A stretch of DNA of 56,689 nt, taken from contig NZ_BAABDL010000071.1 in assembly GCF_039539605.1 (NCBI RefSeq), positions 1-56,689 of the forward strand. Reading direction: 5' to 3'. A program made the translations under genes and the position numbers. Positions 49,757 through 56,689 of this stretch are shown here, in pieces; position 1 is the stretch's first letter, and every line of letters begins with the position of its first letter. The DNA is from Amphibacillus indicireducens. GTDB taxonomy: Bacteria; Bacillota; Bacilli; Bacillales; Amphibacillaceae. The notes beneath the pieces are model-generated. The model did not search any database and was not told the DNA's origin. It saw only the letters and a list, made by a program, of their open reading frames with translations.

Positions 49757-50328
49757 ATGGGGCAATTTCAATCGGTTAATCATCCAGTCAGTTTATATGC
49801 GGCCACGAAGAAATCAAATGAATTAATGGCACATACATATAGTCATTTATTCAACGTACCAACAACAGGATTGCGCTTCTTTACGGTATATGGTCCAATG
49901 GGACGTCCTGAAATGGCCTATTTCTCATTCACTAAGAAGATCTTAGCTGGTGAAACAATTCAAGTCTTTAATAACAGTGAGATGATGCGCGATTTCACTT
50001 ATATTGATGATATTGTTGAAGGCATCGTTCGGTTGATCGATCAGCAACCAAAGGCAAATCCAGATTTTGATCGTGAAAATCCAACAGCAAGCGGAAGCTA
50101 TACGCCATATAAGGTCTATAATATTGGTAACAACCAACCTGTAAAACTAATGGACTTCATTCAAACGATTGAGAAGCATTTAGGCATTGAAGCGAAGAAA
50201 GAGTTCTTACCAATGCAACCAGGTGACGTTAAAGCAACATACGCTGATATTGACGACCTGACAGAAGCAACAGGCTTTAAACCATCAACTTGTTGAATAA
50301 GTATATGGCGTATGATCAAAAGAAGTAA
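49757..50328 (+). pseudogene. UDP-glucuronate 4-epimerase gene remnant (CapI type)
   Basis: The 179-codon frame matches the second half of UDP-glucuronate epimerases: VNHPVSLYAATKKSNELMAHTYSHLF with the catalytic Y and K, TTGLRFFTVYGPMGRPEMA, RDFTYIDDIVEGI, PYKVYNIGNNQPVKLMDFI and MQPGDVKATYADID. The first 140 or so residues, including the NAD-binding GxxGxxG, are missing. At 50290 a small deletion shifts the frame; reading the next frame gives the expected LNKYMAYDQKK end at 50328. Thus truncated and frameshifted. The same C-terminal stretch recurs at 35405. It probably belonged to an older capsule locus. Confidence 0.82.
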
Positions 50329-50360
50329 CTAAAGTGACAACTGTTATTGTGTAAGTTAAA

Positions 50361-50404
50361 CACCCAAAGATTTGTGAAATAACACAAATCTTTGGGTGTT
50401 TTTT
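50361..50404 (+). terminator. Strong terminator after the epimerase remnant
   Basis: A perfect 16-bp stem (starting CACCCAAAGATTTGTG) with a 6-base loop, followed by six T. It is the best-formed terminator in the window and probably the original end of the epimerase operon. Confidence 0.88.
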
Positions 50405-50649
50405 GTATTTATATAAATTTTAATCTCTGAAATCGCGCTAATATCGAAATTATGGTTACTCTTATTACATTATTTACACAAATTGAACATATATCTTTCG
50501 TTACCGACAATGTTGTGACTGCTAAACTAAAGTAGTCAATTATTGCTCAATAAGATTGAACACTTTTTGTTTAAATATCGTTGATGGTAGTATTGCGAAT
50601 GTTTGTACCAATGTTTGCGGTGTGCTTTACCACTATAGAATAAAGACAA
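50405..50649. other. Gene-free stretch with dispersed repeat motifs
   Basis: Contains CCGACAATGTT (about 50504, also at about 37454) and ACTGCTAAACTAAAGTAGTCAA (about 50518), which matches the ACTGTTAAACTAAAGTAGACAG element at about 54484. No gene visible. Confidence 0.45.
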
Positions 50650-50691
50650 AACGGCATAAGGTCACGATTTCATATCGATTCTTATGCCGTT
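50650..50691 (-). terminator. Terminator of the higBA operon (minus strand)
   Basis: AACGGCATAAG at 50650-50660 and CTTATGCCGTT at 50681-50691 are perfect complements. Read on the minus strand the hairpin ends in GCCGTTTTGTCTTT, a usable T-rich tail, about 180 bases after the HigA stop. Confidence 0.6.
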
Positions 50692-50866
50692 CATGTTTCT
50701 TGACTTGCTTTAATTAATTATCTTTCAGCTACTTTTAAGCCCTGTCTTTCGTGCATTGAAATGGCTCCATCTGTTCACAAAATTACTTAGCCCTTGGTAG
50801 ATCTTGATTGCAATGTGTTTTTGTATTAGTGTCTGTTCCTTTAGAGCAATCAATGGGGTTTCGCGT

Positions 50867-51934
50867 TTATTCTTTGTTCTTCAAATAATTAAAGTCACTA
50901 AAGTTAATATAACCATCATGTTGCAATCTTCCTACTACTATTCCTGGAAGAACTTTTTGGCTGTTTGCAAATTGTTCAATTGTTGCTTTGTTAAAGTTAT
51001 TTAAAGAAGTGAAGTTTTCGTAGTCAGTTTGGTTTATGAAAAAGTCACGTGCAAATTGATTTGCCTTCTTTTCTTCTTCGGACCGGTCAACACTTTCTTG
51101 ATCAGCTTCCATTGTAACGACTGCTTCCTTAAATGGGTAGTGATGAATAAGGTGACCAATTTCATGTAAGAGAGCAAACCAAATATGGTCATGTGTCTTG
51201 AATCGATCGCTTAAGAAGATCGCAGGATTTTTTCGGTAGGTTGTTAAAGCACCTCTAACTTTACTGTTAGGAAGGGCTTCTTGTAAAACTAAATAAATTC
51301 CTAATTGATTTAAAAACTTTCTTGCGCTTTGGATTGATTTTTTGTAATCACGATTTAAAGTGATTAATTTTAATTTGTCTAGAGAAGCGAGTAAATCCTT
51401 CTTATCATACTTCTTCTCTGATAGGTCTACATTTTGAATGATAACCTCCTCTTCAGCTAAATTTAGCCAAGTTGCAATTGGTTCTATTCTTCCTCCGTCT
51501 TCCATAAAGTTAACCTTTAAATTTGCGTAAACTGAATTGAACTGTTCAAAACTACTTATTTTTAATAATTTAAGCATTTCGTTTGCTTGCTCATTTAAAC
51601 TTAAGCCCAATTCAGAAAACAAACTAGAGAATTTGAATCTTTGATCTAGTTCCTTAAGTTCATTTTTATCAATGTCATTCATTAAATCATTTCTTGTTTT
51701 ATATTCACGGTATTTAGTTTCATAATTTAGCCAATATGAGGCGGGAGCTGCGTGAATGATTTTTTCTAATTTAATGGCAAATTCTTCAGTGAGTTTAGAT
51801 TTTCCGTTCAAGACGTTAGATAAGTGCTTTTCACTTAATCCCATCCTTAAAGAGAGCTCTTTTTGATTTATATCTAACTCATCCAGATAATCTTTTATGA
51901 TAAATCCAGTGGGTACAAGAAATTCAGTATTCAT
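50867..51934 (-). CDS. higA: HigA-type antitoxin fused to an ImmA/IrrE-like metallopeptidase
   Basis: This 355-residue protein has an N-terminal XRE helix-turn-helix of HigA type (IKDYLDELDINQKELSLRMGLSEKHLSNVLNGKSKLT, about 13-49) with the HigA-like APASYWLNYETKYR. The C-terminal half carries an ImmA/IrrE zinc peptidase domain with LLHEIGHLIHH (about 261-271). It follows the toxin gene by about 14 bases, in the toxin-first order typical of higBA. Such fusions may degrade a protein to relieve repression, or simply be stable antitoxins. The ATG at 51934 has AAAGGAG upstream. Confidence 0.88.
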   Translation of the reverse strand: MNTEFLVPTGFIIKDYLDELDINQKELSLRMGLSEKHLSNVLNGKSKLTEEFAIKLEKIIHAAPASYWLNYETKYREYKTRNDLMNDIDKNELKELDQRFKFSSLFSELGLSLNEQANEMLKLLKISSFEQFNSVYANLKVNFMEDGGRIEPIATWLNLAEEEVIIQNVDLSEKKYDKKDLLASLDKLKLITLNRDYKKSIQSARKFLNQLGIYLVLQEALPNSKVRGALTTYRKNPAIFLSDRFKTHDHIWFALLHEIGHLIHHYPFKEAVVTMEADQESVDRSEEEKKANQFARDFFINQTDYENFTSLNNFNKATIEQFANSQKVLPGIVVGRLQHDGYINFSDFNYLKNKE

Positions 51935-51948
51935 GGTTATTCTCCTTT

Positions 51949-52263
51949 CTAATGGTAATCTTCAATATCAATAATTATACAATCTGTTATCGTACTCAGA
52001 TCATGTTCATCGTAAGATCCTTGTGGTTTGATAATGATGCGAAAATTTCTTGAAATATCTATTCCCCAGCATTCTTTTAGTGATCCCGTTAGCTTGTGTC
52101 TTCTAGGGGGAGGGTCTGAAGGTATATCGGCTAATGAAATTGCTGCCCGAAGTTCTGAAAGCCTATTCCTCAGTTTAATATGTTGCTTCGTGTAGTGCCT
52201 TTTTATTAACCTTTCATTCGTAAGTATCTTTTCTAGTCTACTTGTGGAATATGAAACACGCAT
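51949..52263 (-). CDS. higB: HigB-type toxin
   Basis: The 104-residue RelE-superfamily toxin shows the HigB pattern: an N-terminal SRLEKILTNERLIKRHY, a central LSELRAAISLADIPSDPPPRRHKLTG, CWGIDISRNFRIIIKP and a final TDCIIIDIEDYH. HigB toxins cut mRNA in translating ribosomes. It is the first gene of a divergent two-gene operon with its promoter in the shared intergenic region. Confidence 0.88.
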   Translation of the reverse strand: MRVSYSTSRLEKILTNERLIKRHYTKQHIKLRNRLSELRAAISLADIPSDPPPRRHKLTGSLKECWGIDISRNFRIIIKPQGSYDEHDLSTITDCIIIDIEDYH

Positions 52264-52287
52264 TTTTTTCTTCCTCTCAATAAGAAT

Positions 52288-52316
52288 ATTTTAACATAAT
52301 TAACCCTTTAGGTCAA
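52288..52316 (-). promoter_or_regulatory. Promoter of higBA
   Basis: On the minus strand TTGACC (52316-52311) and TAAAAT (52293-52288) are separated by exactly 17 bases, about 25 bases before the higB start. HigA probably binds here to autoregulate. Confidence 0.7.
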
Positions 52317-52330
52317 TTTCGGGTGTGTGA

Positions 52331-52359
52331 TGGACGAATTGTTTGGTAATATGTATAAT
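52331..52359 (+). promoter_or_regulatory. Promoter of the sce7726-family gene
   Basis: TGGACG and TATAAT lie 17 bases apart, with the GGTGGGAGTGG ribosome site at 52368-52378 and ATG at 52386. It diverges from the higBA promoter. Confidence 0.5.
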
Positions 52360-52385
52360 GATTTTAAGGTGGGAGTGGTTAATAA

Positions 52386-53201
52386 ATGATTAACAAAAAC
52401 ATTAATTATTTCGATTATGCTCAATTATTGTTCAAAAATTATTCAACAGCGTTAAGTGATGAACGAATTAAAGATAATATATTTAATATTTTTGAAGGTA
52501 ATATCTCTCCTGATTTTTTTGTGGAAAATAACATTGAGCCAAGAGTATTTATTAATGATTACTTGTTACGGCATTATCCAAATGAAACAACGATTAAGGC
52601 TAGTTTCATAAATCATGTATTATTAAAGTCAAAAAATCATGTAACAGTATTCGAGTTAAACGTAGGTGGTAGTAGACTAGATTTGTGCAAGATTAATGGT
52701 ACCAGTATAGCTTATGAAATTAAAACTGAACTGGATTCACCGGTTAGATTAGAATCTCAAATGACTGATTATTTTAAAACTTTTGAAAAGGTTTATTTGA
52801 TTTGTTCTGAGAAAAATTTAGACAAAATGTATGATAAGGTACCAAAGGAATGTGGGATATACACGTATTACTTAACAAAAACAGGAAGATACGTTTTTAA
52901 AAAGAAAAGAAATGCGACAAAATCGAATCGAATTTCTCCTGAAATCCAATTAGGCACCTTAACTAAAAGGGATTTAGAAACCTATTTTAATTGTGAAAAT
53001 GAAAGTAGTAAGGATAGTATGATTGAAAAGATCGGTGTTGCATACTCAAATAAAGAGATAAATCAATTATTTAAAAGATGCTTAAGAAACAAATTTTCTG
53101 ACAAATGGGCGTTTTTATTAGATAATCAAGCTAATATTCTAGAGATTGACTATCAATGGTTTTATAAAAATTCAATAGCACCAGAAATAGTGTATCAATA
53201 A
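52386..53201 (+). CDS. sce7726-family protein
   Basis: The 271-residue protein matches the sce7726 family, recognised by an ELNVGGSRLDLCKINGTSIAYEIKTELDSPVRLESQM segment (about 93-129). Its D-x...E-x-K arrangement resembles a PD-(D/E)xK nuclease core, suggesting a nucleic-acid-cutting role. Function is not established. It sits convergent to its usual partner sce7725 (53216-54319, minus), 14 bases apart. The pair occurs in phage-defence-rich loci, so a conflict role is likely but unproven. Confidence 0.8.
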   Translation: MINKNINYFDYAQLLFKNYSTALSDERIKDNIFNIFEGNISPDFFVENNIEPRVFINDYLLRHYPNETTIKASFINHVLLKSKNHVTVFELNVGGSRLDLCKINGTSIAYEIKTELDSPVRLESQMTDYFKTFEKVYLICSEKNLDKMYDKVPKECGIYTYYLTKTGRYVFKKKRNATKSNRISPEIQLGTLTKRDLETYFNCENESSKDSMIEKIGVAYSNKEINQLFKRCLRNKFSDKWAFLLDNQANILEIDYQWFYKNSIAPEIVYQ

Positions 53202-53215
53202 ACAGAAGTGATCTA

Positions 53216-54319
53216 TTATTTAGTTGCTTGCTGATGGATATATCTACCTATACTATAATAATTCCAAGTTCCCCAATTTCCATACTTTTTCTTATTAGCT
53301 TCCGAATTTATTTTAGTCAATATCGGGCAATCGAAGTTTGGATCTATTGTAGCTCTATTATTTAGTAAGTCATCTACAACTGAATTGTAACCTTTCATCC
53401 CTAAAGAACTGTTCTTATTAACAACAGAGAAAAATTGGTTTTTTGCTTTGCAATAGATCAATGCTAGAGCGCTGCCAGTCCCGCCACCAGTACTCGAAGG
53501 TAAAGTATCTTTATATCCGGCAAAATCACCGAAGCCATCAAATTTGTAGGAATTAAATTTAGTCGCACAGATGTTATTAATTTTTTGGGTAAAAACAAGG
53601 TTTTCATACTCTCCGTTGTACAGTTCTCTTAGTCTAGGTGAATTCAATACGATTTTTCTAGCATGACATTGCAGCTGCTTAAACTCTTGTAACTCCATAA
53701 ACATAGCTTCGAAGTTCTGTTGTCTAATATCTAGCATAATAAAATCTTGATCAGTTAACTGATTCGTTAGTAGGCCTGAATACCTTTCTAGTAGGTCATC
53801 AGTAATTCTAATTGCTATTGAGCCGTTTTGTTTTCTCAATTCATCTATGAAATTAGTAAGATTCCTGAGGCTAGGCTCAAATTCATCTTTAATTGATATA
53901 GTAGGGATCAAGTTAGGAAACTGCCCTAATTCTAGCATTCGCTTATGGTAGAGCTTATTGTCTCGACTAAGAGTAAATGACAATTCTACTTTGCTTACAT
54001 CATAGTTTACTCCTTTATATTCTTCATCAGTAAATCTAAAGAAATCAATAAAAGCTTTCTTTTCTTGCAGAATCCCACTAATCTCAGATAGCGTTATAAT
54101 ATCTTCTTCTGTTTTTGGTAATGCAATTTTTTGGCGTCTTCTATTTCCATCTGGCTTTTCCATCAGATATCTTCCTGTTTTAGGGTCTGTTTTGTATCTT
54201 TTCTCGTATTTATCAGTGATAATTTCAATCAGTGGGACAATCGATTCATCAAAACAATATTGAAAATCTTTTAGAACTTTCATTTCCTGTGTCCGATTCT
54301 TCATTATTGGGGTGTACAT
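53216..54319 (-). CDS. sce7725-family protein
   Basis: The 367-residue product matches the sce7725 / 'beta protein' family: MYTPIMKNRTQEMKVL at the start, VPLIEIITDKYEK, FIDFFRFTDEEY in the first half, then a TIM-barrel-like series of strands (AIRITDDLLERY, IMLDIRQQNFE, KIVLNSPRLRELYNGEY) and a conserved C-terminal GDFAGYKDTLP. The family resembles phage T4 beta protein, but activity is unknown. The ATG at 54319 follows GAGGAGG; the longer frame to 54337 lacks a site. Convergent with the sce7726 gene rather than in an operon with it. Confidence 0.8.
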   Translation of the reverse strand: MYTPIMKNRTQEMKVLKDFQYCFDESIVPLIEIITDKYEKRYKTDPKTGRYLMEKPDGNRRRQKIALPKTEEDIITLSEISGILQEKKAFIDFFRFTDEEYKGVNYDVSKVELSFTLSRDNKLYHKRMLELGQFPNLIPTISIKDEFEPSLRNLTNFIDELRKQNGSIAIRITDDLLERYSGLLTNQLTDQDFIMLDIRQQNFEAMFMELQEFKQLQCHARKIVLNSPRLRELYNGEYENLVFTQKINNICATKFNSYKFDGFGDFAGYKDTLPSSTGGGTGSALALIYCKAKNQFFSVVNKNSSLGMKGYNSVVDDLLNNRATIDPNFDCPILTKINSEANKKKYGNWGTWNYYSIGRYIHQQATK

Positions 54320-54337
54320 AAATATCCTCCTCAACAT

Positions 54338-54725
54338 TAGCTGTATAATGTAAGGGCTTACATTATACGTTAAATTTTAATTTCATAATACGTCAAAAAA
54401 TTGATTATATAAAAATAATATCATATTTAGTAAAAGATTTGAAGTAATTCAATGATTTAGTTACTAGTGAATTATATTGTAACTGTTAAACTAAAGTAGA
54501 CAGTTGTTACTTTATAAGCTTGAACTGTTATGTTCAGAATTACGTAGAGAAATTAATAATAGTGATGCCTATTTTTGTGTTACACTATTTTCAAGAGTAT
54601 TATAGTCAAAATTAATTTGAAAACATGCTCTCACTTGGCGTGACTTGCAATTTTATCATGACCGCAAGATTCTCGTAGGTGAATTTTTAACGAATAATCA
54701 TTAAAATAGATTGGAAAGGGTGATG
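54338..54725. other. Gene-free stretch with dispersed repeats
   Basis: Contains the exact 20-mer at 54459-54478 shared with 48056 and an element ACTGTTAAACTAAAGTAGACAGT whose ends pair (AACTGT...ACAGTT), shared in decayed form with about 50515. No gene seen. Confidence 0.5.
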
Positions 54726-54729
54726 GGTG

Positions 54730-55830
54730 ATGCAAGTAGCACTGACTGGAAAATTAGCGAAGGCGATGGGGGTTGAGTTAGAGCCTGTTAATGACGAGGA
54801 AAATCCACTGTTTACTTGGACGGCAAATTGGACGACAGTCTGGGATAATCGGCGGGCGGAGGATTTGCTTGTTTTGGTGAATCATGCGACTCGGTTCACT
54901 GTGGCGGTTTATCAGGTTAAACGAAAAGATCTGAAGGGTATGCCGGAAATGATTAAACGGGCGATTGCTAATACGTTGTTGTATATGAATATAAACCCTG
55001 AGATAGTTGAGGAGTATATGGCTTTGTCTGGTGATGTGACGTTTACTCGCAATAGTAATCGAAAGGCAGCGGCATGGGTAACAAGAGCGGGGTTGGATAC
55101 TGCAGTGTATATTGGCCATGAGTATAATGGGATTGAGAAGATGTTCCGTGATACGGTTGGTGCGTCAAATAATTATCTTCTTGTCAACTATTCAGGTAAT
55201 TCTGATGATGGATTTTATCCTTATCAGAAAATGGTGAGTGCTTTAACTGAATTGACTGGAAAACAGGCTTATAAATATCGTGCTTTTGAATTAATGGTGA
55301 CGCTTGATTTAGATGTGTATCAAGCAGAGCGAAGGATCATTGTGCCTGCAGATTTTGAATTTACGAGGTTGCATGAGGTGTTGCAGTCTGTGTTTGGTTG
55401 GAAGAATTACCACTTATATGATTTTACTTTTTTTGATGAGAAGAGTGAGCGAACAACGGTCTTAACGGAGCCGCTTGATGAGTATTGGCCAGGTGATGAA
55501 GAGATTGTTTTAATCGAGGGTCGTGTATTGGCTGATTTTATGCCAGAGCACGAGACGATGGTTTATACGTATGATATGGGGGATAACTGGGAGCATGAGA
55601 TTAAGCTTTTGCGTGTGATTGAGGATTACGATCAGGAATCACCTTATTTGCTTGAAGCGAGTGGTCAAACGCCGCCTGAAGATGTTGGTGGTGTTGGAGG
55701 ATTTGTTGAGTTCCGTGAGATTATGCTGAATCCTGATCATCCGGACTATGAAACAATGAAAGAATGGGCAAGGTTTTGGTCACCTGAGCTGCAGGATTGG
55801 GAAATGCGACCTAGGGCCATTCGTGTATGA
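54730..55830 (+). CDS. pRiA4b ORF-3-like protein with N-terminal DUF6933-like domain
   Basis: This 366-residue two-domain protein has an N-terminal 190 residues (NPLFTWTANWTTVWDNRRAEDLLVLVNHATRFTV, TRNSNRKAAAWVTRAG) that resemble DUF6933. The C-terminal half is a plasmid pRiA4b ORF-3 family domain with FEFTRLHEVLQSVFGWKNYHLYDF, MVYTYDMGDNWEHEI, CASGQ-like EASGQTPPEDVGGVGGF and the final FREIMLNPDHPDY. The latter family occurs on plasmids and mobile elements; its role is unknown. ATG 54730 and GTG 54727 are both possible. The GC content is a little higher than in the defence region. Confidence 0.8.
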   Translation: MQVALTGKLAKAMGVELEPVNDEENPLFTWTANWTTVWDNRRAEDLLVLVNHATRFTVAVYQVKRKDLKGMPEMIKRAIANTLLYMNINPEIVEEYMALSGDVTFTRNSNRKAAAWVTRAGLDTAVYIGHEYNGIEKMFRDTVGASNNYLLVNYSGNSDDGFYPYQKMVSALTELTGKQAYKYRAFELMVTLDLDVYQAERRIIVPADFEFTRLHEVLQSVFGWKNYHLYDFTFFDEKSERTTVLTEPLDEYWPGDEEIVLIEGRVLADFMPEHETMVYTYDMGDNWEHEIKLLRVIEDYDQESPYLLEASGQTPPEDVGGVGGFVEFREIMLNPDHPDYETMKEWARFWSPELQDWEMRPRAIRV

Positions 55831-55986
55831 TGGGGTAATTCAGGTTAAAGGTAGCGATTCAATGGATGATTTCATCTGAAAGTGTAGTAAAGTAATCGAA
55901 AATGAGATTCGTAGCGGTTAAATAAAAACAGACTCAATCTGGGTTATTGTTAATCTAAGTAATTAAGGAATAGGTGTGTTTAGTCA

Positions 55987-56430
55987 ATGATGAGAAGAGT
56001 AATTTCATGGTTACTGGTCATTTTGTGGATGGGATTAATTTTTTATCTGTCCCACCAACCTGCTGTCGAATCAGCTAATTTAAGTTCGGGGATTATGGAA
56101 AGAATTCTTGTCTTGATTGACAGGGTAATAGTGGGTCTGAGAATTGATCCAGATCATTTTCATTTTATCATTCGAAAGAGCGCTCATTTTATTGCTTATT
56201 TTATCCTAGGTATATTAGTTATCAATGCTTTAAAAACTAGTAGAATGATGAGTCTAAGGAGCATTTTTATTGGCTTGGCGATCTGTGTTCTATTTGCGAT
56301 ATCAGATGAAGTCCATCAACTATTTGTTCCTGGAAGAGCTGGGCAAGTGATGGATGTCGTGATTGATACGACAGGTGCGATTGCAGGAATAAGTGGATAT
56401 TTAGGGTTGGAAAAGTTGTTGAGAGGTTGA
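55987..56430 (+). CDS. VanZ-family membrane protein
   Basis: This 147-residue protein has four membrane helices and the VanZ signatures: LVILWMGLIFYLSHQPA at the N-terminus, RKSAHFIAYFILGIL in the middle, and SDEVHQLFVPGRAGQVMDVVIDTTGAIAG near the end. VanZ-like proteins can affect teicoplanin resistance or cell-envelope traits, but most chromosomal copies, like this one, have no known role. The 150 bases before it hold no gene. Confidence 0.85.
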   Translation: MMRRVISWLLVILWMGLIFYLSHQPAVESANLSSGIMERILVLIDRVIVGLRIDPDHFHFIIRKSAHFIAYFILGILVINALKTSRMMSLRSIFIGLAICVLFAISDEVHQLFVPGRAGQVMDVVIDTTGAIAGISGYLGLEKLLRG

Positions 56431-56520
56431 GTGTCTTGATTGAAAAATGCCTCTGTTTGTTACAAAACTTAATAGATAGCATATGAAATAATTTTGATTT
56501 GTTACAGTAGCTATTGTCAT

Positions 56521-56561
56521 AAAACGTGATTACCTGAACTAGGTGAATTGCGTTTTTTTTA
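56521..56561 (+). terminator. Terminator after the VanZ-like gene
   Basis: AAACG-GATT-CCT pairs imperfectly with AGG-GAATT-CGTTT around GAACT and runs into eight T residues. It is about 90 bases past the VanZ stop. Confidence 0.65.
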
Positions 56562-56566
56562 GTTGG

Positions 56567-56689
56567 AAACAGCTCTATACTTTGCTTCTTATGTGAATGA
56601 ATGATTGGATGAAGGGCTATGGAGCTGTTGCATTAATGCACAGAATGAATGAAAACCCTAATAAATATGCAAGTCATGTATTGAATATT
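56567..56689 (+). other. Possible coding scrap running off the window end
   Basis: A short frame (56567-56604) ends in a stop and the next frame from about 56597 is open to the window end. The joined reading ETALYFASYVNE / WMKGYGAVALMHRM looks like a frameshifted gene fragment that I do not recognise. There is no ribosome site. It could be chance. Confidence 0.2.

Noticed and set aside
50804..51004. Plus-strand 66-codon frame within the HigA gene end
   Set aside because: It is antisense to the well-supported HigA-peptidase gene and has no coding features.
1..56689. rRNA, tRNA genes or a replication origin
   Set aside because: No conserved rRNA segments, tRNA cloverleaf signatures or DnaA-box clusters were recognised on either strand.

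Overview
The window looks like chromosomal DNA of a low-GC Gram-positive bacterium (Bacillota, probably Bacillaceae or a close relative). The evidence is strong AGGAGG-type ribosome sites with some TTG and GTG starts, a YwqC/YwqD/YwqE-type capsule kinase-phosphatase set, a ThiT thiamine transporter under a TPP riboswitch, and a Thoeris system very close to the Bacillus type. Genus cannot be fixed from the sequence. I see no rRNA or tRNA genes.

Layout. (1) 50-2350: a shortened EAL-domain gene, then the first two capsule regulators (chain-length/adaptor protein and tyrosine kinase). (2) 2494-6950: an interruption holding an AAA ATPase with a truncated TOPRIM partner, a DUF6429 gene, a SEC-C protein, a 20-bp-period tandem repeat, and a TPP riboswitch with thiT. 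(3) 7253-11203: the capsule locus resumes with the PHP-type tyrosine phosphatase, a first galU and a membrane UDP-sugar 4,6-dehydratase, and then breaks off in a truncated initiating sugar transferase. (4) 11204-12855: a scar with an orphan pilin-like gene and decayed direct repeats. (5) 12856-29748: a long co-directional cluster of different, more AT-rich codon usage, apparently an acquired Wzx/Wzy-type capsule or exopolysaccharide operon. It has a deacetylase and formyltransferase pair, an intact initiating transferase, a sugar reductase/epimerase, glycosyltransferases, polymerase and flippase, a pseudaminic-acid-type pathway in which a formyltransferase sits where the acetyltransferase PseH would be expected, galE and a second galU. 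(6) 30268-35084: a defence island with Thoeris (two TIR proteins and ThsA), an AbiH-domain zinc-ribbon protein and two unknown small proteins. (7) 35085-50330: a patchwork of IS21 remnants, two fragments of a UDP-glucuronate epimerase, an OLD nuclease, a broken AlbA/RecG-like gene, a predicted ABC three-component conflict system, a HerA remnant, a LysR regulator with a YxjG-like methyltransferase, a Phd/RelE-type toxin-antitoxin pair, an Abi remnant, and a very small holin-like type I toxin gene whose mRNA can fold at two levels. (8) 50867-56430: higBA with a HigA-metallopeptidase fusion, the uncharacterised sce7726/sce7725 pair, a pRiA4b ORF-3-like protein and a VanZ-like protein.

How it fits together. 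The capsule kinase, adaptor and phosphatase would control export and polymerisation of the glycan made by the acquired cluster. The initiating transferase broken at 11027-11203 is functionally replaced by the one at 14402, and galU is present twice, so the glycan-specific part appears to have been swapped by recombination. Two separate formyltransferases suggest an N-formylated surface glycan that includes a nonulosonic acid. The rest of the window is largely an anti-phage and toxin-antitoxin hotspot, with intact systems (Thoeris, OLD, ABC-3C, higBA, sce7725/7726) interspersed with decayed ones.
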